A stretch of 64,000 nucleotides of DNA from Roseiflexus castenholzii DSM 13941 (lineage in GTDB: Bacteria > Chloroflexota > Chloroflexia > Chloroflexales > Roseiflexaceae), in NCBI RefSeq assembly GCF_000017805.1, contig NC_009767.1, forward strand, positions 5,438,001-5,502,000, in the 5' to 3' direction. The position numbers were made by a program, and so were the translations under genes. Positions 52,621-61,336 of this stretch are shown here, piece after piece. Numbering within the stretch: the stretch's first letter is position 1; each line of letters begins with the position of its first letter. The notes beneath the pieces are model-generated. The model was not told where the DNA came from and did no database searches. It saw nothing but the letters and a program-made list of their open reading frames with translations.

Positions 52621-53574
52621 TCATTCATTACCAATCGCAATTGCGACCGGATACCCGTACCTGTCGGCGTGCTGGGACGCCTGCATCCGGCGCATGGCAT
52701 CGGCAACGCGCCCGGTGATGGCGCGCATAATATCGGGCGGATCGCCGAGTTCGGCGAGGCTGGCAGCCTGAAACGGCTCGGTAAACACCACGCGCACCAC
52801 CGGCGGACGATAGGCAGGGATCAGCACCTGCAACGTCGCCGCTGCCCATTCGCGGTCGCGCCGTTTGCGGTAAAGGCGGGGGATTGGATTGCGCAACGCG
52901 GCAGCCGAGATCGTGCCGCCAATGGCGACCGGCAACACCAGCGCCTCCGGCGCCAACCGCGCAAAGAGGCTCACGCTCTCCGACCAGTTCGCCAGTGCGT
53001 CGATGGCATCGGGCATGACTAGCGGGTCGGGTTCGATCCTGCCGGCAGGGTAGATCAACGCTGCGCCGCCACGTCGGAGATGAGCGGCAATGGTGCGCAT
53101 CCCGCTCATCCGCCCGCGGCTTTCGCTCTCCCCCTCTGGAATGAACACCAGGTGGCGGCTGATATTCGGCAACAGGTGGAGCAGTTTGCGTTCCGCAGCG
53201 ATCACCTTCAGGTCGGGACGAGAAAGGGCGACGAACAGCGCCATCGCATCCGACATGCCCGGATGGTTCGAGAGCACAAGGAGCGGTCCGCGATGCGGAA
53301 CACACTCCGCACCGTAGATTTCGAGCCGGCGGGCGAAGGTGTGGACAATCCACGACGCGCCGAGGTGCAAGCCGCCTGAGCCGACCATCTGTTCGTATGC
53401 CAGAATCTGATGGGCAAAGCGGCGCGCAGGGAGCCAGCAGAGCAATTCCAGCAAGCGACGACCGCGCCGGATGTGGTCGAGTTTGAACGAAGCGATCAGG
53501 TCTTCGATGTTCAGGCGGGTCAGGGCGTCGAGTTGTTCGAGATCGCGTTCCCTGCGCAACGTATAAAAGCCCAT
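52621..53574 (-). CDS. 1-acyl-glycerol-phosphate acyltransferase-like (PlsC family) protein
   Basis: A 317-residue acyltransferase. The HX4D motif is in LSNHPGMSDAMALF, the second block FIPEGESESRG, and the phosphate-binding EGxR-like block IYPAGRIEPD; LVLPVAIGGTISAAAL is the fourth. It should transfer an acyl chain to a glycerol phosphate or similar acceptor at the membrane. It lies between two halves of a photolyase-like system, starting eight bases after the FAD-domain gene. Why lipid and light-repair genes share this operon is unknown. Confidence 0.8.
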   Translation of the reverse strand: MGFYTLRRERDLEQLDALTRLNIEDLIASFKLDHIRRGRRLLELLCWLPARRFAHQILAYEQMVGSGGLHLGASWIVHTFARRLEIYGAECVPHRGPLLVLSNHPGMSDAMALFVALSRPDLKVIAAERKLLHLLPNISRHLVFIPEGESESRGRMSGMRTIAAHLRRGGAALIYPAGRIEPDPLVMPDAIDALANWSESVSLFARLAPEALVLPVAIGGTISAAALRNPIPRLYRKRRDREWAAATLQVLIPAYRPPVVRVVFTEPFQAASLAELGDPPDIMRAITGRVADAMRRMQASQHADRYGYPVAIAIGNE

Positions 53575-53581
53575 GGTCTAT

Positions 53582-54394
53582 TTATCCGGTCGTACCGGTT
53601 GCGTTCGGAAAGAGGCGCCGGTTCAGCGCATCGTAGGTTCCCTCGAAGTCGCAGCGCCCGTAGAGCGGGCAAGTGCGGCAGTAGACGCCATCGGTGAAGC
53701 GCTCCAGGTTTTCGCGGTTGAAGATGTACGGCTTGTGGCTGAAGGTGCTCGCCACCCACTGCCACGACAGATTGTTACTCGCCGGGTCGCCGTCGAGCAG
53801 ATGTTCAAGAAACCAGCGCGCGCCCGCCTGCCATCTGATACGTCGCCAGTGTACCACATACGCCGCCAGCCACATGCGCGCGTGGTTGTGCAGGTAACCG
53901 GTGGCGCGCAATTCGTGGCTGAATGCGTCGATGCACGCCAGCCCCGTGCGCCCTTCGATAATGTCGTCCGGCAGTTCGGCGGCGTAGTCACCGGCGCAAT
54001 AACCGGTCTTGTATGACTCCTGGTCACGCCAGACATTGTCACCGAGGCGTTCGTAGAGGCGCTGCCAGTAATCGCGCCAACCGAGTTCGCTGACCAGTTT
54101 GGCGGCATCGGCAGAGCGACGCACCCGGCTGAGTGCCGCATCGCGCACCTCCGCCAGACTGAGAACGCCATGCCGGATGTAGGGCGAAAGATGCGTGACT
54201 GCACCACTCAGGTAGTTGCGCGTGGCGGCGTAGCGACGCGGGTCGATACGTCGCAGGCGCGTCTCCGCCTCCCGCCTCCCGCCACGGGTCGCGCTCACCT
54301 CGTCACAGCGCGCCGCCGCCTGCGGAAACTCGCGGCGCAGATACTCGATCAACTCATTGCGGTTGGCGAAATCACGGCGCATATCGGTAGACAT
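53582..54394 (-). CDS. photolyase FAD-binding domain protein
   Basis: A 270-residue protein matching the helical FAD domain of photolyases without the N-domain. YLSGAVTHLSPYIRHGVLSL, VSELGWRDYWQRLYERLG, the ATGYLHNHARMWLAAYVVHW segment and GARWFLEHLLDGDPASNNLS followed by WQWVASTFSHKPYIFN are the classic FAD and Trp-chain motifs. A C-terminal CRTCPLYGRCDF may bind metal. Its likely partner is the N-domain gene at 51846-52298. It follows the DUF2256 gene after 44 bases. Confidence 0.85.
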   Translation of the reverse strand: MSTDMRRDFANRNELIEYLRREFPQAAARCDEVSATRGGRREAETRLRRIDPRRYAATRNYLSGAVTHLSPYIRHGVLSLAEVRDAALSRVRRSADAAKLVSELGWRDYWQRLYERLGDNVWRDQESYKTGYCAGDYAAELPDDIIEGRTGLACIDAFSHELRATGYLHNHARMWLAAYVVHWRRIRWQAGARWFLEHLLDGDPASNNLSWQWVASTFSHKPYIFNRENLERFTDGVYCRTCPLYGRCDFEGTYDALNRRLFPNATGTTG

Positions 54395-54438
54395 CCTCGA
54401 ATCTCCGGAATCTGTTTCGGCGGGCGCCAGTTCTCTGC

Positions 54439-54675
54439 TTACCGGTGAACATTTCTGCCGTGCCGCCGATACTTGCGGCAGGCATCGCTACAGTACTTCA
54501 CATCGTTCCAATTCTTCGCCAGACTCTTGCGCCAGGTGAAAGGACGACCACACGTTGCACAAATCTTTTCCGGCAAATGCTGCTTTTTAACGCCTCGCAC
54601 AGGCTCTTCCTCTCCAGCGGTGATGATCCCGGTTTGCCCGCCGCCCATACCATAACGCAACGCTGCGCGCAGCAT
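54439..54675 (-). CDS. DUF2256 zinc-finger protein
   Basis: A small protein whose core KKQHLPEKICATCGRPFTWR and VKYCSDACRKYRR match DUF2256: two CxxC-type pairs that should bind one zinc. DUF2256 genes are commonly found beside photolyase and cryptochrome genes, as here. The family is about 50 residues long, so the true start may be inside the 78-residue frame (for example ATG 54648). Confidence 0.8.
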   Translation of the reverse strand: MLRAALRYGMGGGQTGIITAGEEEPVRGVKKQHLPEKICATCGRPFTWRKSLAKNWNDVKYCSDACRKYRRHGRNVHR

Positions 54676-54719
54676 GTTTCCATGACATTGGCATCACGCG
54701 GAATGACGGTTCTCGGTTC

Positions 54720-56246
54720 TCAGTTCTCCCCCAACACCATCTCCGCCTGCCGCGTCACCGCCTCACGCTCGGAGGCGTCGAACCGCGCCAGTCCCAGCAC
54801 CGCCGGACCCATGCGCGGATTGGCGCGGAGTGTCGCTTCGTGCCGGATCAGAAAGTTCCAGTAGAGTGTGTTGAACGGACAGGCATCCGGTCCAATGCGC
54901 CGCTTTGGGTCATAGCGACATCCGTCGCAGTAATCGCTCATCTTTCTGATATACGCAGCCGAAGCGATGTACGGTTTGGTCGCCGTCAACCCACCGTCGG
55001 CGTTCAGCCCCATACCGATCACATTCGGCTGCATCACCCAATCATAGGCATCGACGTAGTGCGCAAGGAACCAGTCGTTGACCTCTGAGGGACGGATTCC
55101 TGCCAGCAGGCAAAAGTTGCAGACGATCATCAAACGTTCGATGTGGTGGGTGTAGCCGGTCGCAATCGCGCGTTCAATGACGTGACGCAGGCAACGCATA
55201 TCGGTGTCGCCACTCCAGAAAAAGCGCGGTAGCGGGCGCGTTGCATTCCAGGCGTTCGCGTCGCGCAAACCGGGCATCAATCGCCAGTACTGCCAGTAGA
55301 TGTACTCACGCCAGCCGATGATCTGGCGCGCGAACCCTTCGACCGACTGGATCGGAGCGGCGCCGGCGCGATACGCTTCCTCAACGGTGCGCACTATCTG
55401 CAACGGTTCGAGCAGCCCAATGTTGAGGTAGGGGGAGAGCATCGAGTGGAACAGCACATCATGCGCGGCGCTCATCGCATCTTCGTAGGGTCCGAACGCT
55501 GCCAGGCGATGCGCAACGAAATCGGCAAGCGCCGCTTCCGCCTGCGCATGGGTAACCGCGAGCGCAAATCCGGTTGCTGTGCCGACCCCGCCGCTGCGCG
55601 CCTCGACTTCGGCGATGACCCGGCGCGTGATCGCATCCGGCTCGAAGGTCAACGGCGGCGGCGGCGCTACCGAACGCGGCAACGGACGACGGTTCAACCG
55701 GTCGAAGTTCCACGCACCGCCGGTCGGTGATCCATCTGGTTCGAGCAGCACGTCAAAATGGCGGCGCATCGCACGGTAGAAGCGCTCCATGATCACGCGC
55801 TGCGAAGGTTCGACATCGGGGAACGGATTGCGCCGACCGGTGAGAAACTGGGTGTTGGGCAACACCTCGACCGAAATGCCAAGCGCCTGGCTCAGATAAT
55901 CCTGTTGAAAGCGACGGGTCTCATACTCGGCGGCTGCCATCGTCACCAGGCGTTGCGACCGATGCTGCGCAATGTGGCGCTGCAACCCTGCGACAAACGA
56001 CGGCGCGCGCACCTCATCGACCAGGTATCCGCGCTCGCGCAGCGACGCCGCATAGTGGCGCATGGCGCTGAGGATCAGAACAATCTTCTTGCGCTGGTAC
56101 GGCATCTGCGCGATGCGCGCATCACTCTCGACCAGCACAATACGCATATTCCGTCGCCCTGCCTGCGCCTCGACCGCCTCGATGGCCGGATGCGCGCGAA
56201 GCAACTGGTCGCCGAGAATCCAGACGGTAACGGGCGTATCGTTCAT
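54720..56246 (-). CDS. Fe-S cluster photolyase (FeS-BCP/CryPro, PhrB-like)
   Basis: A 508-residue flavoprotein of the deoxyribodipyrimidine photolyase-related family, which repairs (6-4) photoproducts in characterised members. The N-domain starts VTVWILGDQLLRAHPAIEA. The FAD domain holds GWREYIYWQYWRLMPGLRD and ATGYTHHIERLMIVCNFCLL. The four cluster Cys are the one in IVCNFC and three in YCDGCRYDPKRRIGPDACPF. ATG 56246 gives the normal start. It is the first gene of the light-repair operon, 44 bases before DUF2256. Confidence 0.9.
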   Translation of the reverse strand: MNDTPVTVWILGDQLLRAHPAIEAVEAQAGRRNMRIVLVESDARIAQMPYQRKKIVLILSAMRHYAASLRERGYLVDEVRAPSFVAGLQRHIAQHRSQRLVTMAAAEYETRRFQQDYLSQALGISVEVLPNTQFLTGRRNPFPDVEPSQRVIMERFYRAMRRHFDVLLEPDGSPTGGAWNFDRLNRRPLPRSVAPPPPLTFEPDAITRRVIAEVEARSGGVGTATGFALAVTHAQAEAALADFVAHRLAAFGPYEDAMSAAHDVLFHSMLSPYLNIGLLEPLQIVRTVEEAYRAGAAPIQSVEGFARQIIGWREYIYWQYWRLMPGLRDANAWNATRPLPRFFWSGDTDMRCLRHVIERAIATGYTHHIERLMIVCNFCLLAGIRPSEVNDWFLAHYVDAYDWVMQPNVIGMGLNADGGLTATKPYIASAAYIRKMSDYCDGCRYDPKRRIGPDACPFNTLYWNFLIRHEATLRANPRMGPAVLGLARFDASEREAVTRQAEMVLGEN

Positions 56247-56346
56247 TGCGATCAAGCGTTGTACATTTCTCAAAAGAGGGTACGTCAATGCGCAACTGAT
56301 GGATGGCGGAGAGAGCCGCGCAACCCGGTCAGGCGAAACAACGATG

Positions 56347-56498
56347 GATATCACAACCGAAGATGCCGCATGCTTGGCATTCCGAGCCCTTCGCTTCGCT
56401 CAGGGTAAACTCAGCGAGGAATCTGAGCGGGTCGCGCACGACCCCTCGCGCTGCTCGGGGTGACCATGCCGGATGTTCACAGGTCATTAGTATAATAC
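56347..56498. repeat. dispersed palindromic repeat, copy 3 of 3
   Basis: Same family as 11264-11418 and 21738-21891: GAAGATGCCGCATGC, then TTCGCTTCGCTCAGGGTAAA, then GGTGACCATGCCGGATG and GTTCACAGGTCATTAGTATA. It lies in the gap between the divergent Fe-S photolyase and histidine phosphatase genes; the remainder of the gap shows no gene. Confidence 0.78.
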
Positions 56499-56678
56499 TT
56501 CAAGCCAGAACAGTAGAAACGCTCGATTCCGGCATTGCCCTGGATATCCAGACATCGAACACGGCTTTCCACAGGTCTGCTTCTGGAGTTCGGCAATGAT
56601 GAATCCGTGCGCTCCCAATCGCCAGGTGGTTCAGAGAACCCAACGTCCTGTCAACTCATCGCTGCACCCTCATCCCCT

Positions 56679-56706
56679 TTGAAGCGCCGTTGAATTATGG
56701 TATAGT
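56679..56706 (+). promoter_or_regulatory. sigma-70-like promoter of the histidine phosphatase operon
   Basis: TTGAAG (56679-56684), a 16-base spacer and TATAGT (56701-56706), about 30 bases before the GTG start at 56738. Confidence 0.6.
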
Positions 56707-56737
56707 ACTAAAGAAAACATGCACAAGGAACAAAAGC

Positions 56738-57475
56738 GTGACAGTACTGCTACTGATTCGTCACGGCGCAAACGACATGGTCCATGGTCGGCTCGCCGGT
56801 CGTCTCCCCGGGGTGCGATTGAACGAGGAAGGGCGGCGTCAGGCGGCGAGTCTGGCGGCGCGCCTGGCGGATCTGCCGATTGAGGCAGTGTATTCCAGTC
56901 CGCTGGATCGCACGGTCGAAACGGCAGAAGCCATTGCCGCGCCGCGCGGTCTTCCGATCCGGTTGGTCGAGGCGCTGCAAGAGGTCGATTATGGCGAGTG
57001 GCAGGGCGCTGAACTCAAGGAACTGTACAAGCACGAGTTGTGGCCCGGCGTCCAGCATTATCCCAGTGGCACCCGCTTCCCGAACGGCGAAACGCTGGGT
57101 GAGACCCAGATGCGCATTGTTGCTGCGCTCGACGCATTGCGCGCGCGTCACCCGAAAGGGATGATTGCCGTCGTTTCGCATGCCGATGCAATTCGCCTGG
57201 CGACAGCATACTATATCGGTATTCACATCGACCTGTTTCAGCGGCTCGAAGTCGCTACCTGCTCGGTGACGGCAATCGGCTTCACCCGGATGGGACCGCG
57301 GTTGCTGGCGTATAACGATACCGGTTCGCTGGCGCATTTGAAGCCAAAGCCGGAAGAAGCCCAACCTGCACCCTCTGAGGCGTCGCCGCAATCCGGGCAG
57401 GCGGCGGAAGCAGCGACCGGAAACGGCGTCGCTGCGCCAACCGCAGCAGCGACCGGCGCGACCACACCGGCGTAG
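56738..57475 (+). CDS. histidine phosphatase (MSMEG_4193-type, phosphoglycerate mutase fold)
   Basis: A 245-residue protein. The catalytic His is in LLLIRHGANDMVHGR, with YSSPLDRTVETAEAIA, the Glu in EVDYGEWQGAELKEL and the second His in VSHADAIRLATAYY. The last 45 residues are an Ala/Pro/Thr-rich tail outside the fold. GTG 56738 is the start: AAGGA lies eight bases upstream and the fold begins at once. The next two genes are DUF3090 and an SCO1664-like protein; this trio is conserved in Actinobacteria and Chloroflexota. Confidence 0.87.
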   Translation: MTVLLLIRHGANDMVHGRLAGRLPGVRLNEEGRRQAASLAARLADLPIEAVYSSPLDRTVETAEAIAAPRGLPIRLVEALQEVDYGEWQGAELKELYKHELWPGVQHYPSGTRFPNGETLGETQMRIVAALDALRARHPKGMIAVVSHADAIRLATAYYIGIHIDLFQRLEVATCSVTAIGFTRMGPRLLAYNDTGSLAHLKPKPEEAQPAPSEASPQSGQAAEAATGNGVAAPTAAATGATTPA

Positions 57476-57502
57476 CGGCACGAATGGTATTGGCGCACTA
57501 CT

Positions 57503-58015
57503 ATGACAAAGTTCACCTATGATCTCGACCCGGTGACGCGCATCACGGCGAGCGCAGTCGGTCCGCCGGGGCAGCGCGTCTTCTACATCCAGGCGCGCCG
57601 TGGGCGTGAACTGGTGTCACTGATCGCGGAAAAGGAACAGGTTCGCGCGCTTGCGCAGGCGATTGACCGCCTGCTCGAGGAACTGGCGGAGAAAAATCCG
57701 TTGCTTTCTTCGTCCGACGATCTCTTGCTGGTCAGCGATATGAACCTGGAAGAACCGATTGAACCGCGGTTTCGTATTGCTCAGATGGGAATTGGGTATG
57801 ATGCCGAGCGCGATATGGTCATCCTGGTGATGCAGGGGTATCGTGAGGACGAGAGTGAAGAGGAGCCGCCAACCGCGCGCTTTGGCGCTTCTCGTCAGCA
57901 AATGCGCGCTTTGAGCGAACATGCGGCGAATGTGGTTGCGCGTGGACGCAAAATCTGCGGCAACTGCGGTCGTCCCGTCGATCCCGGTGGTCACTTCTGC
58001 CCGCAAATGAACTGA
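57503..58015 (+). CDS. DUF3090 family protein
   Basis: A 170-residue protein matching the DUF3090 family: RVFYIQARRGRELVSLIAEK, EQVRALAQAIDRLLEEL, and the middle EEPIEPRFRIAQMGIGYDAE. A C-terminal four-Cys-like finger CGNCGRPVDPGGHFCPQMN is present, where only three Cys are seen with a His nearby. The role is unknown. It is followed by the SCO1664-like gene with one base between stop and start, so they are coupled. Confidence 0.85.
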   Translation: MTKFTYDLDPVTRITASAVGPPGQRVFYIQARRGRELVSLIAEKEQVRALAQAIDRLLEELAEKNPLLSSSDDLLLVSDMNLEEPIEPRFRIAQMGIGYDAERDMVILVMQGYREDESEEEPPTARFGASRQQMRALSEHAANVVARGRKICGNCGRPVDPGGHFCPQMN

Positions 58016-58016
58016 C

Positions 58017-58748
58017 ATGAGCAAAGAGTTGAGCGTTGGCGAAGTGCTGGCGCTGCTGACAAACGGCAAGATGGAAATTCAGGGCATGATGCCCTGGAGC
58101 AGTAATTACACGCTGCTCGTCACCGTGCGCGACGGCGACCTGGAAGGTCTCGCGGTATACAAGCCGCGGCGCGGCGAGCGCCCGCTGTGGGATTTCCCGC
58201 GTGGAACGTTGTGTCAGCGCGAGTTCGCCGCCTTCCTGCTCAGTGAAGCGCTCGGCTGGTCGCTCGTTCCGCCAACCGTCCTGCGCGATGGTCCCTACGG
58301 ATACGGCTCGGTGCAACTGTATATCGACTGTGATCAGGATGCGCATCTGTTCACTATGCAGAAGGAGGGTGGCTACGACGATCAACTCGCGCGTCTGGCC
58401 GCCTTCGATATCCTTTCAAACAACGCCGACCGCAAAAGTGGTCATTGCCTGAAGGGTACGGATGGCCGACTCTGGGCGATTGACCACGGCATCTGTTTCC
58501 ATGCCGAACCAAAATTGCGCACGGTGCTGTGGGATTTCGCCGGTGAGCCGATCTGCGAAGAGATTATGGTCGATCTGTGCGCACTGCGTGAAGACGTGCG
58601 CAACGGCGGGCGCTTCATTCGCGCGCTCGAAGGATTGCTTGCCCCCGAAGAAGTGCGCGCCTTTCGCCGCCGCCTCGACCGCCTGATCGAAACCGGCTGC
58701 TACCCCGATCCCGGCGCTGCGCGTACCATCCCCTGGCCTCCTGTCTAG
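58017..58748 (+). CDS. SCO1664-family protein with PI3/4-kinase-like fold
   Basis: A 243-residue protein. YTLLVTVRDGDLEGLAVYKP is the strand-turn with the ATP-binding Lys; DILSNNADRKSGHCLK is a kinase-like catalytic loop (Asn, Asp and His), and LWAIDHGICFHAEPK supplies the metal-binding Asp. It is assigned to the SCO1664 family by this pattern and its neighbours. It probably phosphorylates or adenylylates a substrate; which one is unknown. Confidence 0.8.
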   Translation: MSKELSVGEVLALLTNGKMEIQGMMPWSSNYTLLVTVRDGDLEGLAVYKPRRGERPLWDFPRGTLCQREFAAFLLSEALGWSLVPPTVLRDGPYGYGSVQLYIDCDQDAHLFTMQKEGGYDDQLARLAAFDILSNNADRKSGHCLKGTDGRLWAIDHGICFHAEPKLRTVLWDFAGEPICEEIMVDLCALREDVRNGGRFIRALEGLLAPEEVRAFRRRLDRLIETGCYPDPGAARTIPWPPV

Positions 58749-58801
58749 GAGAAGACACTCCGTTCCCCTCCAAACGAACGATCAAGCCTTCCCCGCATCT
58801 G

Positions 58802-58810
58802 TGGTATAAT
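58802..58810 (+). promoter_or_regulatory. extended -10 promoter before the ferredoxin reductase gene
   Basis: TGGTATAAT is a consensus extended -10 element. No clear -35 is present. The expected leader is about 118 bases long before GTG 58935. Confidence 0.6.
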
Positions 58811-58934
58811 CCCAGGTACCTGTTCCTTTCATCACAATCACGACGCGCGACCGTCGATGACGCGGCCGCCGAGGGGTGTTGAGCCGCGCTTGTGCCTGGA
58901 CCGCTGAATTCTGAAAGAAAGGGGAGTATGTAGC

Positions 58935-60338
58935 GTGGACGCACAATTGGGAACAGAGGGGCGCCCCGTGCGCATTGCTATCATTGGCGCCGGTCCTGCC
59001 GGATTTTATGCCGCCGAGGCGTTGCTCAAGCAGCCCAACCTTGTCTGCCTGATCGATATGTTCAATCGCTTCCCGACGCCTTACGGTCTGGTGCGCGAAG
59101 GCGTTGCGCCTGATCATCAGTCGATCAAGTCGGTGACGCGCATCTATGACCGGATCGCCGCCGATCCGCGCGTGCGCTACTTCGGCAATGTCACCTTCGG
59201 CACAGACGTGACGCATGAAGATTTGAAGCAACTCTACGATCAGATCGTCTATGCCGTCGGCGCACCGTCCGACCGGCGCATGGGCATTCCCGGCGAGGAT
59301 CTGATCGGCAGTTACCCGGCGACGGCGTTTGTCGGCTGGTACAATGGGCATCCCGATTATTGCAGTATGACGTTCGATCTGTCGCACGAACGCGCTGTGG
59401 TCGTTGGCAACGGCAATGTCGCCATCGATGTGGCGCGCATTCTGGTGACCAATCCCGACAAACTGGCAAAGACCGACATCGCCGATTATGCGCTCGAGGC
59501 GTTGCGTCAGAGCAAAATTCGCGAAGTCGTGATGCTGGGGCGTCGTGGTCCGGCGCAGGCGGCGTTCACCAACGCGGAGATCAAAGAACTCGGTGAACTG
59601 GACGGCGTTGATGTCATTGTCGATCCTGCTGACCTGGAACTCGACCCGATGAGCGCCGAGCATGTGAAGACGGACAAATCGGCGGCGCGTAATGTCGAGA
59701 TTCTCCGTTCTTATGCTGCACGCGCGGAGCATCACGCGCCCCGGCGCATTCGGATGCGCTTCCTGACATCACCGGTCGAACTGATCGGCGAGAACGGGCG
59801 CGTCGTGCGGGTCAAGGTGGAGCGCAACGAACTGGTTGTGGACCAGCAGGGCGGGTTGCGCGCGAAGGGCATCGGCGTCTACGATACTATCGAAGCCGGG
59901 CTGGTGCTGCGCTCGGTGGGCTATCGCGGCATACCGCTGCCGGGTGTGCCGTTCCAGGAAGGCTCCTTTATCATTCCAAATGTCAATGGGCGCGTCATTC
60001 GCCCGCGCGACGATGAAGTCGTCCTTGGCGAGTATGTGGTCGGCTGGGCGAAACGCGGTCCTTCCGGCGTTATCGGCACCAACAAACCCGACGCAGCCGC
60101 CACGGTGGCGGCTATGGTCGAAGACCTGCCGAAACTGCCCGGCATTCCCGATAAAAACCGCGATCCAGAGCGCATCGTTGCGCTGCTGCGCATGCGGAAG
60201 CCCGATTTCGTCACCTATGCCGATTGGAAGCGCCTCGATGCCTACGAAACTGCGCGCGGGGCCGAACAGGGACGCCCCCGCATCAAGGTGACGACCGTTC
60301 CTGAAATGCTGGAGATCATTCACGGGAGGAACTCGTAG
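58935..60338 (+). CDS. ferredoxin/adrenodoxin-NADP+ reductase (FprA type)
   Basis: A 467-residue flavoprotein that moves electrons between NADPH and ferredoxin. The FAD site is IAIIGAGPAGFYAAEALL, followed by RFPTPYGLVREGVAPDHQSI, which is specific to this family. The NADP site is VVVGNGNVAIDVARIL, and MLGRRGPAQAAFTNAEIKEL and YVVGWAKRGPSGVIGTNKPD are further signatures. The start is GTG 58935 with GGGGAG about eight bases upstream. The 3' end overlaps the convergent FeoC-like gene by 23 bases. Confidence 0.93.
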   Translation: MDAQLGTEGRPVRIAIIGAGPAGFYAAEALLKQPNLVCLIDMFNRFPTPYGLVREGVAPDHQSIKSVTRIYDRIAADPRVRYFGNVTFGTDVTHEDLKQLYDQIVYAVGAPSDRRMGIPGEDLIGSYPATAFVGWYNGHPDYCSMTFDLSHERAVVVGNGNVAIDVARILVTNPDKLAKTDIADYALEALRQSKIREVVMLGRRGPAQAAFTNAEIKELGELDGVDVIVDPADLELDPMSAEHVKTDKSAARNVEILRSYAARAEHHAPRRIRMRFLTSPVELIGENGRVVRVKVERNELVVDQQGGLRAKGIGVYDTIEAGLVLRSVGYRGIPLPGVPFQEGSFIIPNVNGRVIRPRDDEVVLGEYVVGWAKRGPSGVIGTNKPDAAATVAAMVEDLPKLPGIPDKNRDPERIVALLRMRKPDFVTYADWKRLDAYETARGAEQGRPRIKVTTVPEMLEIIHGRNS

Positions 60339-60615
60339 CGTTCCTGCGCGCTTCGCCTGGCGAAGTATCGTGCAACGTTATGACGCGCGGGCCGGCATGG
60401 CTGAAGACGCATCCGTTCGGATATGCGCCGCACGTGCAACCGCGCCCACTGCCGCTGCAACCGGCGACGGCGGCAGCGTTCAGGCGACCTTTGCGCACCC
60501 AGAAGGCGATCATCCCTTCGAGCGCACTCGCGTCGATCTGAAGCTGCCGACTCAATTCATTGAGTGAGATCGGTCCGTTTGCCTGTTCGATCGCTTCGAG
60601 AATCTGGTAGAGCAT
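60316..60615 (-). CDS. feoC: FeoC-like winged-helix protein with Cys cluster
   Basis: A 99-residue protein. Residues 1-55 form a winged helix (MLYQILEAIEQANGPISLNE, then LSRQLQIDASALEGMIAFWV). CSGSGRGCTCGAYPNGC carries four Cys suited to an Fe-S cluster. FeoC proteins bind FeoB or regulate the feo operon. It lies downstream of feoB on the same strand beyond a 0.7 kb repeat array, so it may be separately expressed. ATG 60615 is used; seven more residues are possible. Confidence 0.75.
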   Translation of the reverse strand: MLYQILEAIEQANGPISLNELSRQLQIDASALEGMIAFWVRKGRLNAAAVAGCSGSGRGCTCGAYPNGCVFSHAGPRVITLHDTSPGEARRNATSSSRE

Positions 60616-60849
60616 CCTGCGCCCCTCAACCTGCAACGTTCTTCCCCAAGACCCTTGAGGGCAGGATATGCCTGCCCAGAGAGCGAGGATCGTTCCGCCA
60701 GGACGGTTCCATCACATCCATCGATCTGCGGCGAAGACCTCAAGGTCGGATACGTTCGCACCAGCAACGTGCAACATTTCAAGAGGTTGCGGTGCAATGC
60801 TCTACGTTCGCACCGGCAACCGGCAACCTGCTTCCCCGCTTGCCCCGCG

Positions 60850-61332
60850 CCTCGCCACCAATGCGAGATACATCTCGCGCGACGCCATGGTCGGGACCTT
60901 CTCGCCCCTCGCCACGAATGCGAGATACATCTCGCGCTACGCCATGGTCGGGACCTTCTCGCCCCTCGCCACGAATGCGAGATACATCTCGCGCTACGTC
61001 ATTGTCGGGACCCGCTCGCCCCGCGCCTCGCCACCAATGCGAGATACATCTCGCGCTACGTCATTGTCGGGACCCGCTCGCCCCGCGCCTCGCCACCAAT
61101 GCGAGATACATCTCGCGCTACGTCATTGTCGGGACCCGCTCGCCCCGCGCCACAAATGCGAGATACATCTCGCGCTACGTCATTGTCGGGACCCGCTCGC
61201 CCCGCGCCACAAATGCGAGATAAATCTCGCGCTACGTCATTGTCGGGACCCGCTCGCCCCGCACCACAAATGCGAGATAAATCTCGCGCTACGTCATTGT
61301 CGGGACCTTCTCGTCCCGCGCCTCGTGCCTCT
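60850..61332. repeat. REP-like array, eight copies, opposite orientation to the 13.5-kb array
   Basis: Eight units of TGCGAGATA(C/A)ATCTCGCGCTACG(T/C)CAT, each followed by (T/G)GTCGGGACC and CTCGCCCCGCG, at a spacing of about 58-62. The reverse complement gives GTAGCGCGAGAT(G/T)TATCTCGC, the same core as at 13.5-15.5 kb. The array lies between feoC and feoB; 60636-60849 holds no supported gene. Confidence 0.9.
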
Positions 61333-61336
61333 CGCC

